Shown in pieces: positions 11,746-24,125 of a stretch of 64,000 bases of DNA. This DNA is from Cristatella mucedo. Lineage: Eukaryota > Bryozoa > Phylactolaemata > Cristatellidae. The notes below the pieces were generated by a model. It was not told the origin of the DNA. It saw only the letters and a program-made list of their open reading frames with translations, and did not search any database. Both the position numbers and the translations under genes were made by a program. Each line of letters begins with the position of its first letter. The first letter of the stretch is position 1. Where the stretch lies: NCBI GenBank assembly GCA_009760855.2, contig WPIO01000044.1:1092001-1156000 (forward strand). Direction: 5' to 3'.

Positions 11746-12437
11746 AACTAAGCAAACACGGGAAGTTCGGTCTTAGAAGAGGTTAACAAAAATCTAAATT
11801 TGCTGCTCGGCCACTAAAGCGCAGGAATAAGGGGGCGGCTGAAAAGCATCCGTGACCGGTAGGCTGCAGAGGCCATCGACTGCAGCAACAGGGTCGGAAT
11901 GGTGGTGGAACTGACGACGTGAATCTAGTCTGGCACGCACAGGCACGAAATGAGCATGCTATATGCTATATGCTGCTTTCCAGCCCACACTGCTTCTCTG
12001 GCAGCAAGCTGTAAATCGCCTAGATACAGATTCGATTCTCCGTGCTATGCAATAAACTAATTATTTTCAATTTTTCCTTAAAGAACTAGCTTTGGCTCTA
12101 GAAAAATCGAGTCACAGTTTGCTTGCCTACGAATGACACATTCTGCTGGCGCTGCTAATGAATGCATGACAGACACAAACGACTGGCTAGCACAAGCTGC
12201 CGCTCTGACAAGAGCAGCTCTAATTACTTACAGCACCGGGTGCTGGCAGAGCATCAAACGAAGGCAGCTGACGGCTGCCTGATCCCAGCAGTAGCCGGCT
12301 CGAGTCCACCACTGATGCAGGCTGATCGCCAGGCTGAGACGAAAGTAGCAGCACTGCTGCTGTTCCCGCCTGGTTGCACACAGGGCTAGCACCGGCAGCT
12401 TCCCCATCTCCATTCATGTCTCCCTAGCAAAAAATAG
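11746..12437. other. Unassigned sequence
   Basis: A worn SINE/LINE-like tail may lie at 12005-12060 (GTAAATCGCCTAGATACAGATT). Otherwise nothing recognised. Confidence 0.35.
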
Positions 12438-13456
12438 CTGCATGCATTGATGACATCCGCACATGGATGGCAGCAAGTTTTCTAAAACTTAACGATGATA
12501 AAACTAACTTACTAGTTATGAGCAAACCCAGTGTGATCCAGAGATTGGAAAGGCTGACTCTCAAAATTGGCTCTGCCAGCATCTCTCCAGTTGAATCAGC
12601 TCGAAATCTAGGTGTCATATTCCAAAGCGACCTCTCGTTAGACGACCATATCAGCTCCACAGTCAAATCCGCCTATTTTCAGCTTCATAACATTGCTAAA
12701 ATTCGGGCTTGTTTAGATAAAGATGCCACATCCAAGTTGGTCCATGCATTCGTGACATCCCGTCTCGACTTCTGCAACTCACTGCTTACTGGCCTACTAG
12801 CATGTGCGATCAGGCGATTGCAGCTGGTGCAAAACTCGGCAGCTAGACTTGTCTGCCGTGAGCATCGCAGTTGCCACATCACTTCACTTCTCGCCTACCT
12901 GCACTGGCTACCAGTCAAGCAACGGATTGACTTCAAGGTTTTGTCGCTCACTTTTATGTCCCTTCATTCTATGGCTCCAGCCTATCTGTCAGATATACTA
13001 CCCCATCAGGCTAAGCATCGTACCACCCGCTTTTCGGAATCCAACAGTCTAGAAATACCTCATACAAACCTGAAATCCTTTGGAGACCGTGCATTTAGTT
13101 CATATGCTCCCAAAGCCTGGAACTCTCTCCCGACCTGCGTCAGAACATCCCCTGACCTGACCACATTTAAAAGGAACCTAAAAACACACCTATTTAGGAC
13201 AGCATTTAGTGGGTCCCTGTGATTTGTCCTTGATGTGCTTATGCGTGCTGACACTGTGCATGCTGCCACTAACCACATTTGCATGCTGACCCTGTGCATG
13301 TCACCCCTAACCATGTTTATTCATTTTGTTTGTTTTTTTCAAGCATGATTTTACTTACCTTTTAATTGCATTTCACTTAACAGCAAATGTAAAGCGCCTA
13401 GAGAGAGATTAAGTTCTCTGAGGGCGCTTTATCAAGTGAATTATTATTATTATTAT
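12438..13456 (+). mobile_element. LINE family 1, young subfamily A, 5'-truncated
   Basis: An uninterrupted 251-codon frame (12467-13222) covers the C-terminal part of ORF2 from [17 protein letters not shown] to FRTAFSGSL, then the full 3' UTR, hairpin tail and (ATT)n. It is nearly identical to 17061-18138, so insertion is probably recent. The truncated frame cannot itself retrotranspose. Confidence 0.92.
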
Positions 13457-13879
13457 AAGGCATAGCAGGACACGCCTTTGGCAGACAACCCATGCCAGAA
13501 GGCACGTACGCAGGCACAGACGAAAGTAAGGCACACAGTAATAGAAACAGATCATAGTATTTCAATACCCATCTTTGAAGAAGGCCGCGTAACATCAGTT
13601 GAAGTCAGCCGAATAGTTTGCACGTGACTATTAAGTATTACTGTGGTCCTTTCTTTGTGCGATGGTGATGATAACCAACTGCGACTATCATGATCCAAAC
13701 ACTTTACCCAGCGAGGGCTAGAAGTGTCTGTCTCTATCGCCGGGCACGAAATGCCACAATTTTCAGCAGCAAAAGAAAAAACGCTGTATGCACAAGAAAC
13801 ATATCAGCAAAGCAGCTGCTGGACTAAATAAAGGGCCACTAAAAAATACAGAACCCAGGACAGGAAGGTCTATCCTGGG
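13457..13879. other. No feature recognised
   Basis: Non-repetitive spacer between two LINE copies; no exon that I can support. Confidence 0.3.
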
Positions 13880-15300
13880 CTACACCCAGCTCTTACGACA
13901 CGGCATCGGCCCAATCGTCAAGCAATCCCTTGAAAACGCCAATGGGAAAGAGTTGCTGATGAAGTTCAATCAAGCTATTGCCGTACATGATAATTTTCAC
14001 CAGAACCAATACCCACAAAAGGCACAGGCAAAGAGTATCAAGATCTCTCAGCAGGATTTGATACAATTGGACCAAAATCCTTTCAGAGTACCTCTCGACA
14101 CACTTAAGTATCACTGGCACAGTGCTAAACTGGGCTAGATCATACCTCAGTGAGAGATGTTGGATTGAAGATGTAAATTTAAAATAGAAATAAAAAACTA
14201 AGGAGTAGATTCAAATGACCGGCAGGCATCTTATAAGTATGGGGCACCTGAGGAGCCCTATAAGTATGGGGTACCTCAGGGGTCGGTCTAAGACCCTCTC
14301 CTTTTTAGTATCTCTACTCTTCCTCTGGCTGATGTCATTGCCAAACACCATCAGGGCTTTTATTTCTTCCCAGATGACACTCAACTCTACCTATTGTCTG
14401 ACCCTTCTAAGCATTGCTCCCACCCGACTCACTTATTTACCTTGAAGCCTGCATCAACGACATCTGTGTTAGGACGGCTACTAACTTCTTGAACCAACGA
14501 TAATACAAACCTAATTATTATGGGAAAAGCTTGTGTCACCCCCAAGCTGGAAGACCTTATCTTCAAGACTGGTTCACGTAACATCACCTCCGTAACGTCT
14601 TCCTGTATGCTGGCCATGCTGTTCCAAAACGACTTATCATCGGATGAGTAAATTGCCTATATTGCCAATTCAGCCGAGAAACATTGCCAAAATTAGGGAC
14701 AGCCCATACATGACTATGACAGCCAAACTTCAAGCGTTTGTGACATCACGTCGACATTGCTGCAATTCCCTTTATTCTAGATTACCAGCCTGTGCTCTAA
14801 ATCGGCTGCAATGGTGCAAAACTCAGCAGCTCGAATAGCGCCATAATCAGCATAGCTGCCACACACACCACTTCTGTCTCAAACTCAATTGAAATAGTTT
14901 AATGACTGGGCCTTTAAGTCTGGGACTTGCTTCCCGATTCTGCCACAATGTGCTTAGACTTTGCATCATTTAAGTCTCACCTAAGCACGAATCTGTTCAG
15001 CTCAGCTTTCCCTGCACACCAGTGAACTAGTCTTTTTTCATTCTGGATGCCTTTTGTGCTTACTTGTGCATGATTCAGCGCATGCTACTAACCAAGGGTC
15101 CTACTAACCAGAGGCCCTTGGTGTCTTCTTGTGTACTTTTGCCTACTGGTCTAGGTACAATACTTGCACGCTTTTGCAAGCTTGACTAAGCTTGATACCG
15201 AGCATGCCATTAGCCAGTGGTTATTGCATTTCTTGCAGTGAGTTGTAGAGCACCTGGATAGAGATTGGGTTCTCTTAGGGCACTGTGCAAATGACTTTTC
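13880..15300 (+). mobile_element. LINE family 1 (older subfamily), decayed 1.4-kb copy
   Basis: RT blocks are visible out of frame: FDTIGPKSF, GVPQGSVLRP (14270), a ruined catalytic box, NFLNQR, the CxSLYSRLPACALNRLQWCKT region, and a tail at 15240-15295 (GTAGAGCACCTGGATAGAGA). Many stops. Confidence 0.75.
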
Positions 15301-16672
15301 AGCATTGCTGAGGACAAGCACTGGGATCATCGTGGAGGTGGAGTGTTTATTAAACTACCATTGGAGTGATAACAAACACGCAACATTAAGCGCTGGCACT
15401 AGCTATTGAGTAGCTGCCTAGTGAAAGGAATTCACTGAAGTTAAATTCCCATGCCCAGGTCTCTGGAATCAGTAGACATAACATTCTTGGAGATGCTATG
15501 GAAGTTATAGGAAAAGGTATCCATAATTCATGGGTTTTCGGGGTGAATAGGTGAGCATTTTTCATCGGGCATCACATTTTGGATTACATTTCCTAGGACT
15601 AGCAATGCCCTGTGTGAAAGCCATACTTCGAATACTAAAACAAGTCTCAGTCGCCTAGTTTGTTGCCGGATATAGCACTTTCCCCCTAAATTTCGAGAAA
15701 AATACTGTAGACATATGATGCCCGAGCTTGAGAGTGGCTTTCACCTTAGTTACGGTGAATGCATGGTGCAGCAGATGGACTAGAGCTGCTGCTGCTGCTT
15801 TGGCAAGGCTGATTTAAGGCCACCATGCATCCTAATGAAGCCACGGGATGTCTACTAAGGCTTAGCAACAGCAAGTCAAGTAGCAATCGAAGCGGCTTTA
15901 GCAGTCAGTAATGCTGCTTGTAACTGAGCCAGGCCGAGATCGTACCCACAGCCACCGGATGCAGCTGCTTGCCTTTGCCATCCTTTATTTGTGAGAGCAG
16001 CTCCAGTGGCACGAGCCATCATTAAGCCAACGATTTCCGGTGAATCACAAAGCAGCTTCATGAGTTACACAAAGGCAGCAAGATACTGACATCAATTCTC
16101 CTTAAAGGATCACCATTTTATGAGGAACTCGGACATCTGCACAGCCAGACCGCACTATGCTGCTTGCTCTTAATAAATGTACCGAGCTCAACAAGTCGAC
16201 CGCGCTCCAAGGCACATGCAGCATGCACGCACATCATCCCTTTCTAATTCCCTTGTATGCCAGTCTAGGTTGGCATGCTTTCAATAGGAGCCGGTCAGAC
16301 AAAATGCAAACTAACTGCAACAGTAGAGCACGCACTGGTTGCAAGAGAACTAAGACATGCAGGTCTTATTTAATTGCAAGTACAAATAGAATATACTAGT
16401 TTCATGTGGGTGTCCAGTGTCTATGGTCACAGCAGAATGTGTACAGCTGAGCATTGCAGTAAGTCGGCTATCTTAATTCTAACTCTACAAATATTTTAGC
16501 ATGCTATTTGGCATACTTCTACTGACATTTATTATTATTACCTCATCGTTCGAAAATCCCTCGGAAGCAGTTATTGACGACAAACCATCCATGGTAACAC
16601 CAAAAGTTGATGTCGGGTGAAGAGGGCTACAATAGCAGTTGCACAAGCAACATTTCAGACAATGCCAACGAG
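15301..16672. other. Unassigned sequence
   Basis: 1.37 kb without a repeat or exon that I recognise; all frames are short. Confidence 0.35.
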
Positions 16673-16857
16673 TAATAATAATAATAACAATTCACTTAAT
16701 AAAGCGCCCTCAGAGAACTTAATCTCTCTCTAGGCGCTTTACATTTGCTGTAAAGTGAAATGCAATTGAATGGTAAGTAAAATCATGCTTGAAAAACAAA
16801 CAAAATGAATAATATGGTTAGGGGTGACATGCACAGGGTCAGCATGCAAATGTGGTA
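16673..16857 (-). mobile_element. LINE family 1, 3' UTR fragment
   Basis: (TAA)n, hairpin tail and 3' UTR up to CAGCATGCAAATGTGG, truncated there. Confidence 0.85.
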
Positions 16858-17060
16858 AGCTATCAACTATGGTGAGGCACTGGCAACCCACAAAACACAG
16901 CAAATGCCTCTACTTACAAAGACAGCTCACACAACGAGCTACCAGGGTAAGCATGTCACTTAATCGTCAAGGCTGGTTCAGGTTTGCAGGCAGCCTCCTA
17001 ATGGAGTAAGTTATCTGTGATAGGCTAACTTGTTACCAAGATATGAATGCACTGCATGCA

Positions 17061-18106
17061 TCCCTCCCAGCCTTCGAGCACCTCAAACTCTCTAAACTCA
17101 CTAGTTGCATGCATTGATGACATCCGCACATGGATGGCAGCAAATTTTCTAAAACTTAACGATGATAAAACTAACTTACTAGTTATGGGCAAACCCAGTG
17201 TGATCCAGAGATTGGAAAGGCTGACTCTCAAAATTGGCTCTGCCAGCATATATCCAGTTGAATCAGCTCGAAATCTAGGTATCATATTCCAAAGCGACCT
17301 CTCGTTAGACGACCATATCAGCTCCACAGTCAAATCCACCTATTTTCAGCTTCATAACATTGCTAAAATTCGGGCTTGTTTAGATAAAGATACCACATCC
17401 AAGTTGGTCCATGCATTCGTGACATCCCGTCTCGACTTCAGCAACTCACTGCTTACTGGCCTACTAGCATGTGCGATCAGGCGATTGCAGCTGGTGCAAA
17501 ACTCGGCAGCTAGACTTGTCTGTCGTGAGCATTGTAGTTGCCACATTGCACCACTTCTCGCCGACCTGCACTGGTTCCCAGTCAAGCAACGGATTGACTT
17601 CAAGGTTTTGTCACTTACTTTCAGGTCACTTCATTCTTTGGCTCCAGCCTATCTGTCAGATATACTACCCCATCAGACCAAGCATCGTACCACCCGCTTT
17701 TCGGAATCCAACAGTCTAGAAATACCTCATACAAACCTTAAATCCTTTGGAGACCGTGCATTTAGTTCGTATGCTCCCAAAGCCTGGAACTCTCTCCCGA
17801 CCTGCGTCAGAACATCCCCTGACCTGACCACATTTAAAAGGAACCTAAAAACACACCTATTTAGGACAGCATTTAGTGGGTCCCTGTGATTTGTCCTTGG
17901 TGTGCTTATGAGTGCTGACACTGTGCATGCTGCCACTAACCACATTTGCATGCTGACCCTGTGCATGTCACCCCTAACCATGTTTATTCATTTTGTTTGT
18001 TTTTTTCAAGCATGATTTTACTTACCATTCAATTGCATTTCACTTTACAGCAAATGTAAAGCGCCTAGAGAGAGATTAAGTTCTCTGAGGGCGCTTTATC
18101 AAGTGA

Positions 18107-18138
<32 letters not shown>
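17061..18138 (+). mobile_element. LINE family 1, young subfamily A, longest open copy
   Basis: An intact frame of 280 codons (17047-17889) starts just after the catalytic YADD box (QPSSTSNSLNSLVACIDDIRTW...) and continues to the ORF2 stop. 3' UTR, tail and a long (ATT)n follow. A sister of 12438-13456, with which it shares PHQ[AT]KHRTTRF and APKAWNSLP. Confidence 0.92.
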
Positions 18139-18257
18139 GTCAGCTTACACTGCTCAAGTAGAAAATACTAGAAAATGCATCATCGAACAAAAAAGAACCC
18201 TGAAAACGGTAGTCTCAAACGAATGTTAGCGCCACTAATTAGTTCAATCACCAAACT

Positions 18258-18520
18258 TAATAATAATAATAATAATATTGCACTTGATAAAGCGCCCTCA
18301 GAGAACTTAATCTCTTTCTAGGCGCTTTACATTTGCTGCAAAGTGATATGCAATAGAATAGTAAGTAAAATCATGCTTGAAAAACAAACAAAATGAATAA
18401 CATGGTAAGGGGTGACATGCACAGGGTCAGCATGCAAATGTGGTTAGTGGCAGCATGCACAGTGTCAGCACACACAAGCACATCAAGGACGAATCACAGG
18501 GACCCACTAAATGCTGTGTT
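18258..18520 (-). mobile_element. LINE family 1, 3' UTR fragment
   Basis: (TAA)n, tail and 3' UTR to the last ORF2 codons. GCAAAGTGATATGCAATAG near the tail matches subfamily B (52.9 and 57.7 kb). Confidence 0.85.
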
Positions 18521-18989
18521 ATCATATCACCCCACCCAGATCATATTCCACTGCAGGTAAAAGCAAAACCAAAGCAGACACGTGCATGGTGAGCCCATTG
18601 CTATAAGCCTTTTATTTGTGTTATTTCTTGTTATAGGTCTCTCGATAAGGGCTAAAACCGAGCATCCATCAAACTCTACACAATACAGCACATGGGTAAA
18701 GCGCTGCCTGCTATGAAGTTTCCCAAATATTTTTGGGCAGGTTGGCTGACACATCCACTTAGCCTTGGCTGCTAGTGCAGAATTAGTCTGTTCCATGTCT
18801 ATGAAATTCCAAAATTTAAAAATAGTTGGCATCTGAAACTATTCTTACAACTATATAGCAACCATACTAACTAAACTCTGGCCTGACGATAACTTCACTA
18901 TGTCAACGGTGAACTGCAAGTGAATTAGTTCAAGAACTCGTAGAAGTATCATTTCATCACTCGGTTTTTTATAGTATTTATGTAAGTAT
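18521..18989. other. No feature recognised
   Basis: A 101-codon minus frame (18527-18832) has no recognisable domain. Confidence 0.3.
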
Positions 18990-19150
18990 TTTAAGGCGGT
19001 TGCTTTTCACGACCTCGGCCCCGAGGTCGTGGGTTCAAATCCTGCGGTGGGCGATCCTTTATCGCTACTGTAAGCAGTGGTGATAGCCGTAAAGGCTCTT
19101 CTTTCGCTATACAAAAAGAGGCTGTTGAATAAGCTAGTATTTTTTTTCTA
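18990..19150 (+). mobile_element. SINE-B copy
   Basis: A canonical Pol III box B (GGTTCAAATCC) in a tRNA-like head, then the body GGCGATCCTTTATCGC and tail TTCGCTATACAAAAAGAGG. It differs from SINE-A in body and tail. Head truncated at the left. Confidence 0.8.
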
Positions 19151-20052
19151 AACTTACGTAAAGATCGTGATTGGCTTCCTTAATTGAGCTTTGCCAGTGT
19201 TCTGCAGCTGGAGCTACGTTGATTAAGAAACACCTTCTGCACCTACTGTGCCAACTTTTAGGATTTCTATTAATTGCAGCAAAGCTCCTATCGGCATCAG
19301 TAAAAATCTGCAATTCTTAGGGAACGCACTTTGGTCCGCACTCCTGTTCCTGAGAACACGGTGTAATGTACCACGGACAGCAATGCAAACCTGACCGCTG
19401 TATGATATCTGCTAAATCTCACAGCATACTTAACGCAGCCCTGGAGAGAAGCCTGATACACTCGTCTGCAAACACAGGCAAGTATCGCTGAAAGACATTC
19501 GTCCGGTCTATGCTATTCTGTTATTGCTATCAAATGAGGACAATGTAACCACAGCGATTGTGGACCCACTGAAAGATCTCTGCCGTTCCACGTAAATGCC
19601 TGGTTCACACATGCCTGATTCAAAATATGTGCCTGATTCATAGATGCCTCATTCATAGATGCTGTAGGCTTCCCGGCCTCAGCCTCAGCCTGTGCACTAC
19701 ATGGCCACTATCATTTTTCTTTGCCTCACGTTCCTGCACCCGTGCCAAGCTATTATGGAAAGTTGACCATCCGGTTGCTCCCAGCACACGGGTCGACAAG
19801 CACTAACAGCTGCTTCTAGATATACACTAGCTAGATGCACTAGGAAAATAGTGCACTACACAATACTGTTCTCAGAAATCACTGTCCTGATACCAAGACT
19901 GTTAGACTCTGACTCGGAAATTTAAGGGGACCTATGCTCAAGGTTTCTTCAGTATGGATACTTGTCCCTACATGCTTAGCAAAAAAGATCATCCATCGTA
20001 ACATAAAGCCGAAACAGCAGACAGTTCAAAGTCCCTCCTCTTGCTTTGCCGT
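19151..20052. other. Unassigned sequence
   Basis: No exon or repeat recognised. A short direct redundancy (GATTCA...TAGATGCC) lies at 19617-19660. Confidence 0.3.
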
Positions 20053-20118
<66 letters not shown>

Positions 20119-20140
20119 GTTCTCTCTCTTTTTCTCTCTT
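20053..20140 (+). repeat. (CT)n microsatellite
   Basis: About 65 nt of pure CT followed by interrupted CT/T runs. Confidence 0.95.
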
Positions 20141-20435
20141 CTATCCATCCAGTTGCTTATTAAACCATCACCCTTTGATTTTCTCTTTTTGCAGAGGCCT
20201 GTCAGTAAAACAACAGAAACTCTTGATATGATGAGGCTCACAGAGTAGTAGAAACATGAGTCACACCAACTTGTGTGAGCGCAGAGTGACTGCAGTGAAA
20301 AAAGGAGGTAATGAGGGTTCCACACAGAAGCCAGAAATGACCAGCAAACGTCTGTCATACAGAATCCGCGTGGCTTCTACGACCTGCTAGCTGTGCTTCA
20401 AGGTGCTAGCTTCATCAGCATTTGGTCACAAGGTA

Positions 20436-20535
20436 GTGATGTTTACTACAGCTGCATACGCTTCGTTTGTGGGATGGACACTAGTGTGATGTTTACTACA
20501 GCTGCATACGCTTCGTTTGTGGGATGGACACTAGT
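20436..20535. repeat. Exact 50-bp tandem duplication
   Basis: A 50-bp unit beginning GTGATGTTTACTACAGCTGC occurs twice back to back, at 20436-20485 and 20486-20535. Confidence 0.95.
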
Positions 20536-20584
20536 TTTGAAGTGGCTACGCGAGCTTGTAAAATTTGGTGACAGAAGTTCCGAA

Positions 20585-21250
20585 TAATAGTAACAACAAC
20601 AATATTTACAAGTAAAATAAAAAATGTATGGCATCCTAAGAGAACTAAATCTCTGCCTATGCACTTTAGATGTGCTAGGAAGGTAGCATGTCAATTAGTA
20701 GTAATAAATGAACAAAAATCAGCATGCATAAGCACACGAAGGACAATTTGTGTGAACAAAGCCAGCCATTAGCTTCTTCTTAAATGTGAAGTCAGGGACG
20801 TCGCCATGACGTCGGCCAGTAGTGGGCTCCTGGCTTTGGGAGCTTACAAACTGAAGGCATGGTCTTCAAAAGATTTGAGAGGTGGTAGAGGCACAGCTAC
20901 ATGACCTGAGTCAGAAGAGCTGGTGATACAATGCCTAGCCTGATTGGGAAGTTCGTTCGAATAGGTAGGGGTGGAACAAGCGAGTGAAGAGAACTAAAAG
21001 TAAGTGACACAATCTTGGAAGTCGATACCTACTTTATGGGGAGCCGGTGCAGGACGCTGAGAAGTGACACACTGTAGCCACTGTGACGTGCATAACAGTC
21101 AAGCCAAACTGAAGAGTTTTGCATCAGCTGTAGGCATTTTATTGCTCAGACAGGGAGACGTGAGCAATGACTTATAGAAGTTTAGATGGGCTTTCACAAT
21201 TGAATTAACCACCTTAACTATGGTATCTTTATCTTTATCTAGGCAGCTGG
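20585..21250 (-). mobile_element. LINE family 1, decayed copy
   Basis: Tail variant (CTAAGAGAACTAAATCTCTG), 3' UTR and ORF2 C-terminal region up to LDKDKDTIVKVV. Frame broken. Confidence 0.75.
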
Positions 21251-21454
21251 GCACCCTTAGAAACCTTGAATATGATGCTCCCAATATAGTCTCTTTGCTT
21301 ATGACTATGTCGGTGAACATCGTTCCCCGAAGTTGTGAGCGTGTGTGCGTGCATATTGCTAAACAGCAAACGATTTGGAGCACTCAGAACACAACCGAAC
21401 TCAACAACGTTTAATCAACGACTGTTCTGCAGACGTCAATCTAACCGGAGTTTC

Positions 21455-21565
21455 CTGTCGTCTGTGACCAGGAACGCTGTGCTCCAATTGGTCAGCGCCG
21501 TTGCTAGCACCAGCAGCAGGAACGCTGAGCCTCGATTGGTCAGTCAAGGTCGGGAGCCTCCCCCC
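21455..21565. promoter_or_regulatory. Paired NF-Y sites with X-box-like site
   Basis: ATTGGTCAG occurs twice (about 21497 and 21535), separated by GTTGCTAGCACC, an X-box-like palindrome. The segment is GC-richer than its flanks. No transcript start or exon could be attached. Confidence 0.3.
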
Positions 21566-22222
21566 CCCCAGCCTAGTACCACAGATAACATCTAGGCGTG
21601 GCATTGTTGTAGGCTGGGGTATGCATTCTCTATTACAATCTCAACACATGCCTTTCAAAAAATTGGAATAAAGAATATTCTATTGAACTTGACGAATTAG
21701 GAACCAGTGCTTAACCGAATTTAAGCAAACTACAGAGCATACTACGGCGAACTTTGTGAGAAATAAGAAGCAGTGCTTCCTTAATAGCTCCGGGGATAAT
21801 ACTCACATTTAGAGAGCAACTGATCGAATCACCGGGTATGCTAGTTGAGACTGCTATCACCCGTCGTGCAGAAACACGACGTTTGAAACACGTATGGTAG
21901 TGATATCGGAAGTAAAATGTACAGACAGCCTACAGTCTCATAGGAGGAATGCTTGAGATTAATAACATGAAGCAGGAATTGAAGTGGCTAACGAAGGCAG
22001 CAGGAATGAACCGTCAAAGACGAAGTAAATGGCCTATAAGGCAAAAAATGTAGGTAGCACAGGTGCAGGCTACGGTTGAAGCTCTGGTGGTAAAATCAGG
22101 TATTCGGCTCATGGGCTTGTAAACACGAGTATATGATTTTACAAGACAGCTTGTAACTAGCTGCAGGTAACATGCAGGTATCTGATGCCTTAGCCTTGAC
22201 TTTGACGATGTGATGCACCAAG

Positions 22223-22494
22223 CAGTGGTGGAGTCAGGATTTTCGTCACGGCAGCAAGATCAGCAAAATTTTCAATTAGGGGCCAAGACCCGAAAGATTT
22301 TCGTGTGGGCAGTGCGAGACCTGCAATTAATGAAAAATTATAATGCAAAATCATAGTGTTTATTTCTCATGAACACACCGGCAGCTCATCAAGTGGAATT
22401 CAGATATGATTTCGTCACTAGTGACCATCGGGGTACGTAGGAATAGGGAGGGGCCCAGGTCGAAGCCCCCTGCCAACCCCAGGCGTCGCCACTG
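22223..22494. mobile_element. hAT-like MITE with 8-bp target duplication
   Basis: The left end is CAGTGGTGGAGTCAGG and the right end is the complement of CAGTGGCGACGCCTGG, typical of hAT terminal repeats. Flanks are GCACCAAG (22215-22222) and GCACCAAT (22495-22502), 7 of 8 identical, fitting the 8-bp duplication of hAT. The 272 bp encode no transposase. Confidence 0.7.
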
Positions 22495-23605
22495 GCACCA
22501 ATTGGTGGCTTTTACTGTGCAGGTTACTCATTGTGGGGTCTGTGAGTGAGTAACTTGCTTTGAGACTACTAGACTGTAATAACTGCTGAGGTGATAGACT
22601 GCTGCTGATGCTAGTCAAACTGCTTTGCTTCTCTATGACCTTCCTGTAAATGGTGCCAGCTCGACTCGTCAGCGATAGCAACTGCCAGTAACTACGTTCC
22701 GAATGTTTCAGCAATGTGCAATGCAGTGTTTCAGCTATGTGCAATGCAATGACGCGGCACTCCATAGTGAGCCCATGCTTTACGATGACTGAGAGAAACG
22801 TGTGCATGACTAGCGATGAAAACATTTTGATGATTCCTCTCAGTATTTTCGTCGACTCTGTAAGCCTCTTGTTGACGATAATCGTGATATCTACCAGGCA
22901 ATTTCTATCAGTATTCTGTTGAGATTTGAAGCTGATGGATGCAATGCCACGATCTTTGTGCCCCTGTGTGTCAACCAACATTATACGATTACGACCAGGC
23001 CACGGTCACTGAATCGGTGTGAAGTAAAAGCAAGTGGATTGAACTTTGCTCCGATTTGCAGTAACTTAATTCGTTACTCTGTTTCAAAAGTCTGCCAGAG
23101 TTTTATGAGCTAAGAGATCGGTGGGAAGTTCTCTATCATACCCCACAGACTGCCTAGTTAAATGTAAGGCAGACAATAATGAATTGCTAGGACGGTGACA
23201 CTGATGAATACTTCGAAGTCACACTCGCTAGTGCAGCAATGCCTAGATAATTCCTCATCCTAGTTCCGTGTGTACGAATCATGTTCCACTTTTGAGATCG
23301 CTTCAGGTATCTTATGAGATAGAGCCGAAGCTAAAGGTGATCATCTGTTTCCAGTCACGGTGAAGTGCAGGTGATGAGAACACCTGGAAGCCACAAGCTC
23401 AGGATACACTGAAGGCCAGCACGATGCTGCGACAGCTTTGGTAATGACGATGTAGAGAAGACCGCTACAATAATTGCTGCAAAGAAGGCATCTGAAAATC
23501 CTCTGTAGGAATGCTATGCGAAAGTCTGATGAGGTGGGGAGGCCGGCAGTTGATACCTATCATAGATGGTTATGTAAGGTTCTTTTATTGCCTAGGCAGG
23601 ATTAG
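22495..23605. other. Unassigned sequence with one 187-codon minus frame
   Basis: The minus frame 22981-22418 has an ATG (MLVDTQGHKDRG) but no domain that I recognise. Its last third lies inside the MITE, so it is probably chance or a decayed gene. Confidence 0.25.
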
Positions 23606-23661
23606 CCTTAATTTAAGGAGGTAGAGAAACGTAACCTTAATTTAAGGAGGTAGAGAAACGT
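23606..23661. repeat. 29-bp tandem duplication
   Basis: CCTTAATTTAAGGAGGTAG... repeated with a period of 29; the unit contains the palindrome CCTTAATTTAAGG. A short (AAATT)n follows at about 23681-23704. Confidence 0.9.
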
Positions 23662-23702
23662 TGGCATGCTAAATCAGTCAGAATAAATTAAATTAAATTA
23701 AA

Positions 23703-23872
23703 TACTAGTTGATTTAACAGCCTCATTTGTATAGCAGCAAAAGAGCCTTAATGGCTATCGCCACAGCTTGCAGTTGGCAATATAGGATTGCCCACTGCAG
23801 CATTCGAACCCACGACTTCGGTCGTGAAGAGCGAGCATCATACCTCCTGGGCTATCACGGCCCAGTCGATTA
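23703..23872 (-). mobile_element. SINE-B copy
   Basis: Tail AACAGCCTCATTTGTATAGC at the left, then AAGAGCCTTAATGGCTATCG, box B (complement GGTTCGAATGC) and a tRNA-like head ending in ACGGCCC. Confidence 0.8.
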
Positions 23873-23967
23873 TGACAGTGCTTGAGCTTATAAGCAGCTC
23901 TTCGGTTATAATCGTTAGGAACCCAATATGTCATAATCTATGGTCTAGACCCAAAAAGGGTCATTCT

Positions 23968-24125
23968 AAGTGATATAATTTATATATAATTTATTTATAT
24001 AGCGCCCCAAGAGAACTTAATCTCTATTCAGGTACTTCACATATGCCTCGGGGCTCGAGCCCACGACCTCATTCAAACCTTGGTCGGGGTGAGCACCTTA
24101 ATTGCTAGACCAAACCAGCTCGGCT
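23968..24125 (-). mobile_element. SINE-A copy
   Basis: Tail ATTTATATAGCGCCCCAAG...CTCTATTCAGG at the left, box B GGGCTCGAGCCC and box A side ending CCAAACCAGC. Confidence 0.85.

Noticed and set aside
18990-19150. tRNA gene suggested by box A/B promoters
   Set aside because: Five similar copies with a shared non-tRNA body and tail show a SINE. No intact cloverleaf with anticodon arm was found in these or in SINE-A.
22418-22981. 187-codon minus ORF as a gene
   Set aside because: Its C-terminal part lies inside the hAT-like MITE and no domain or splice structure supports it.
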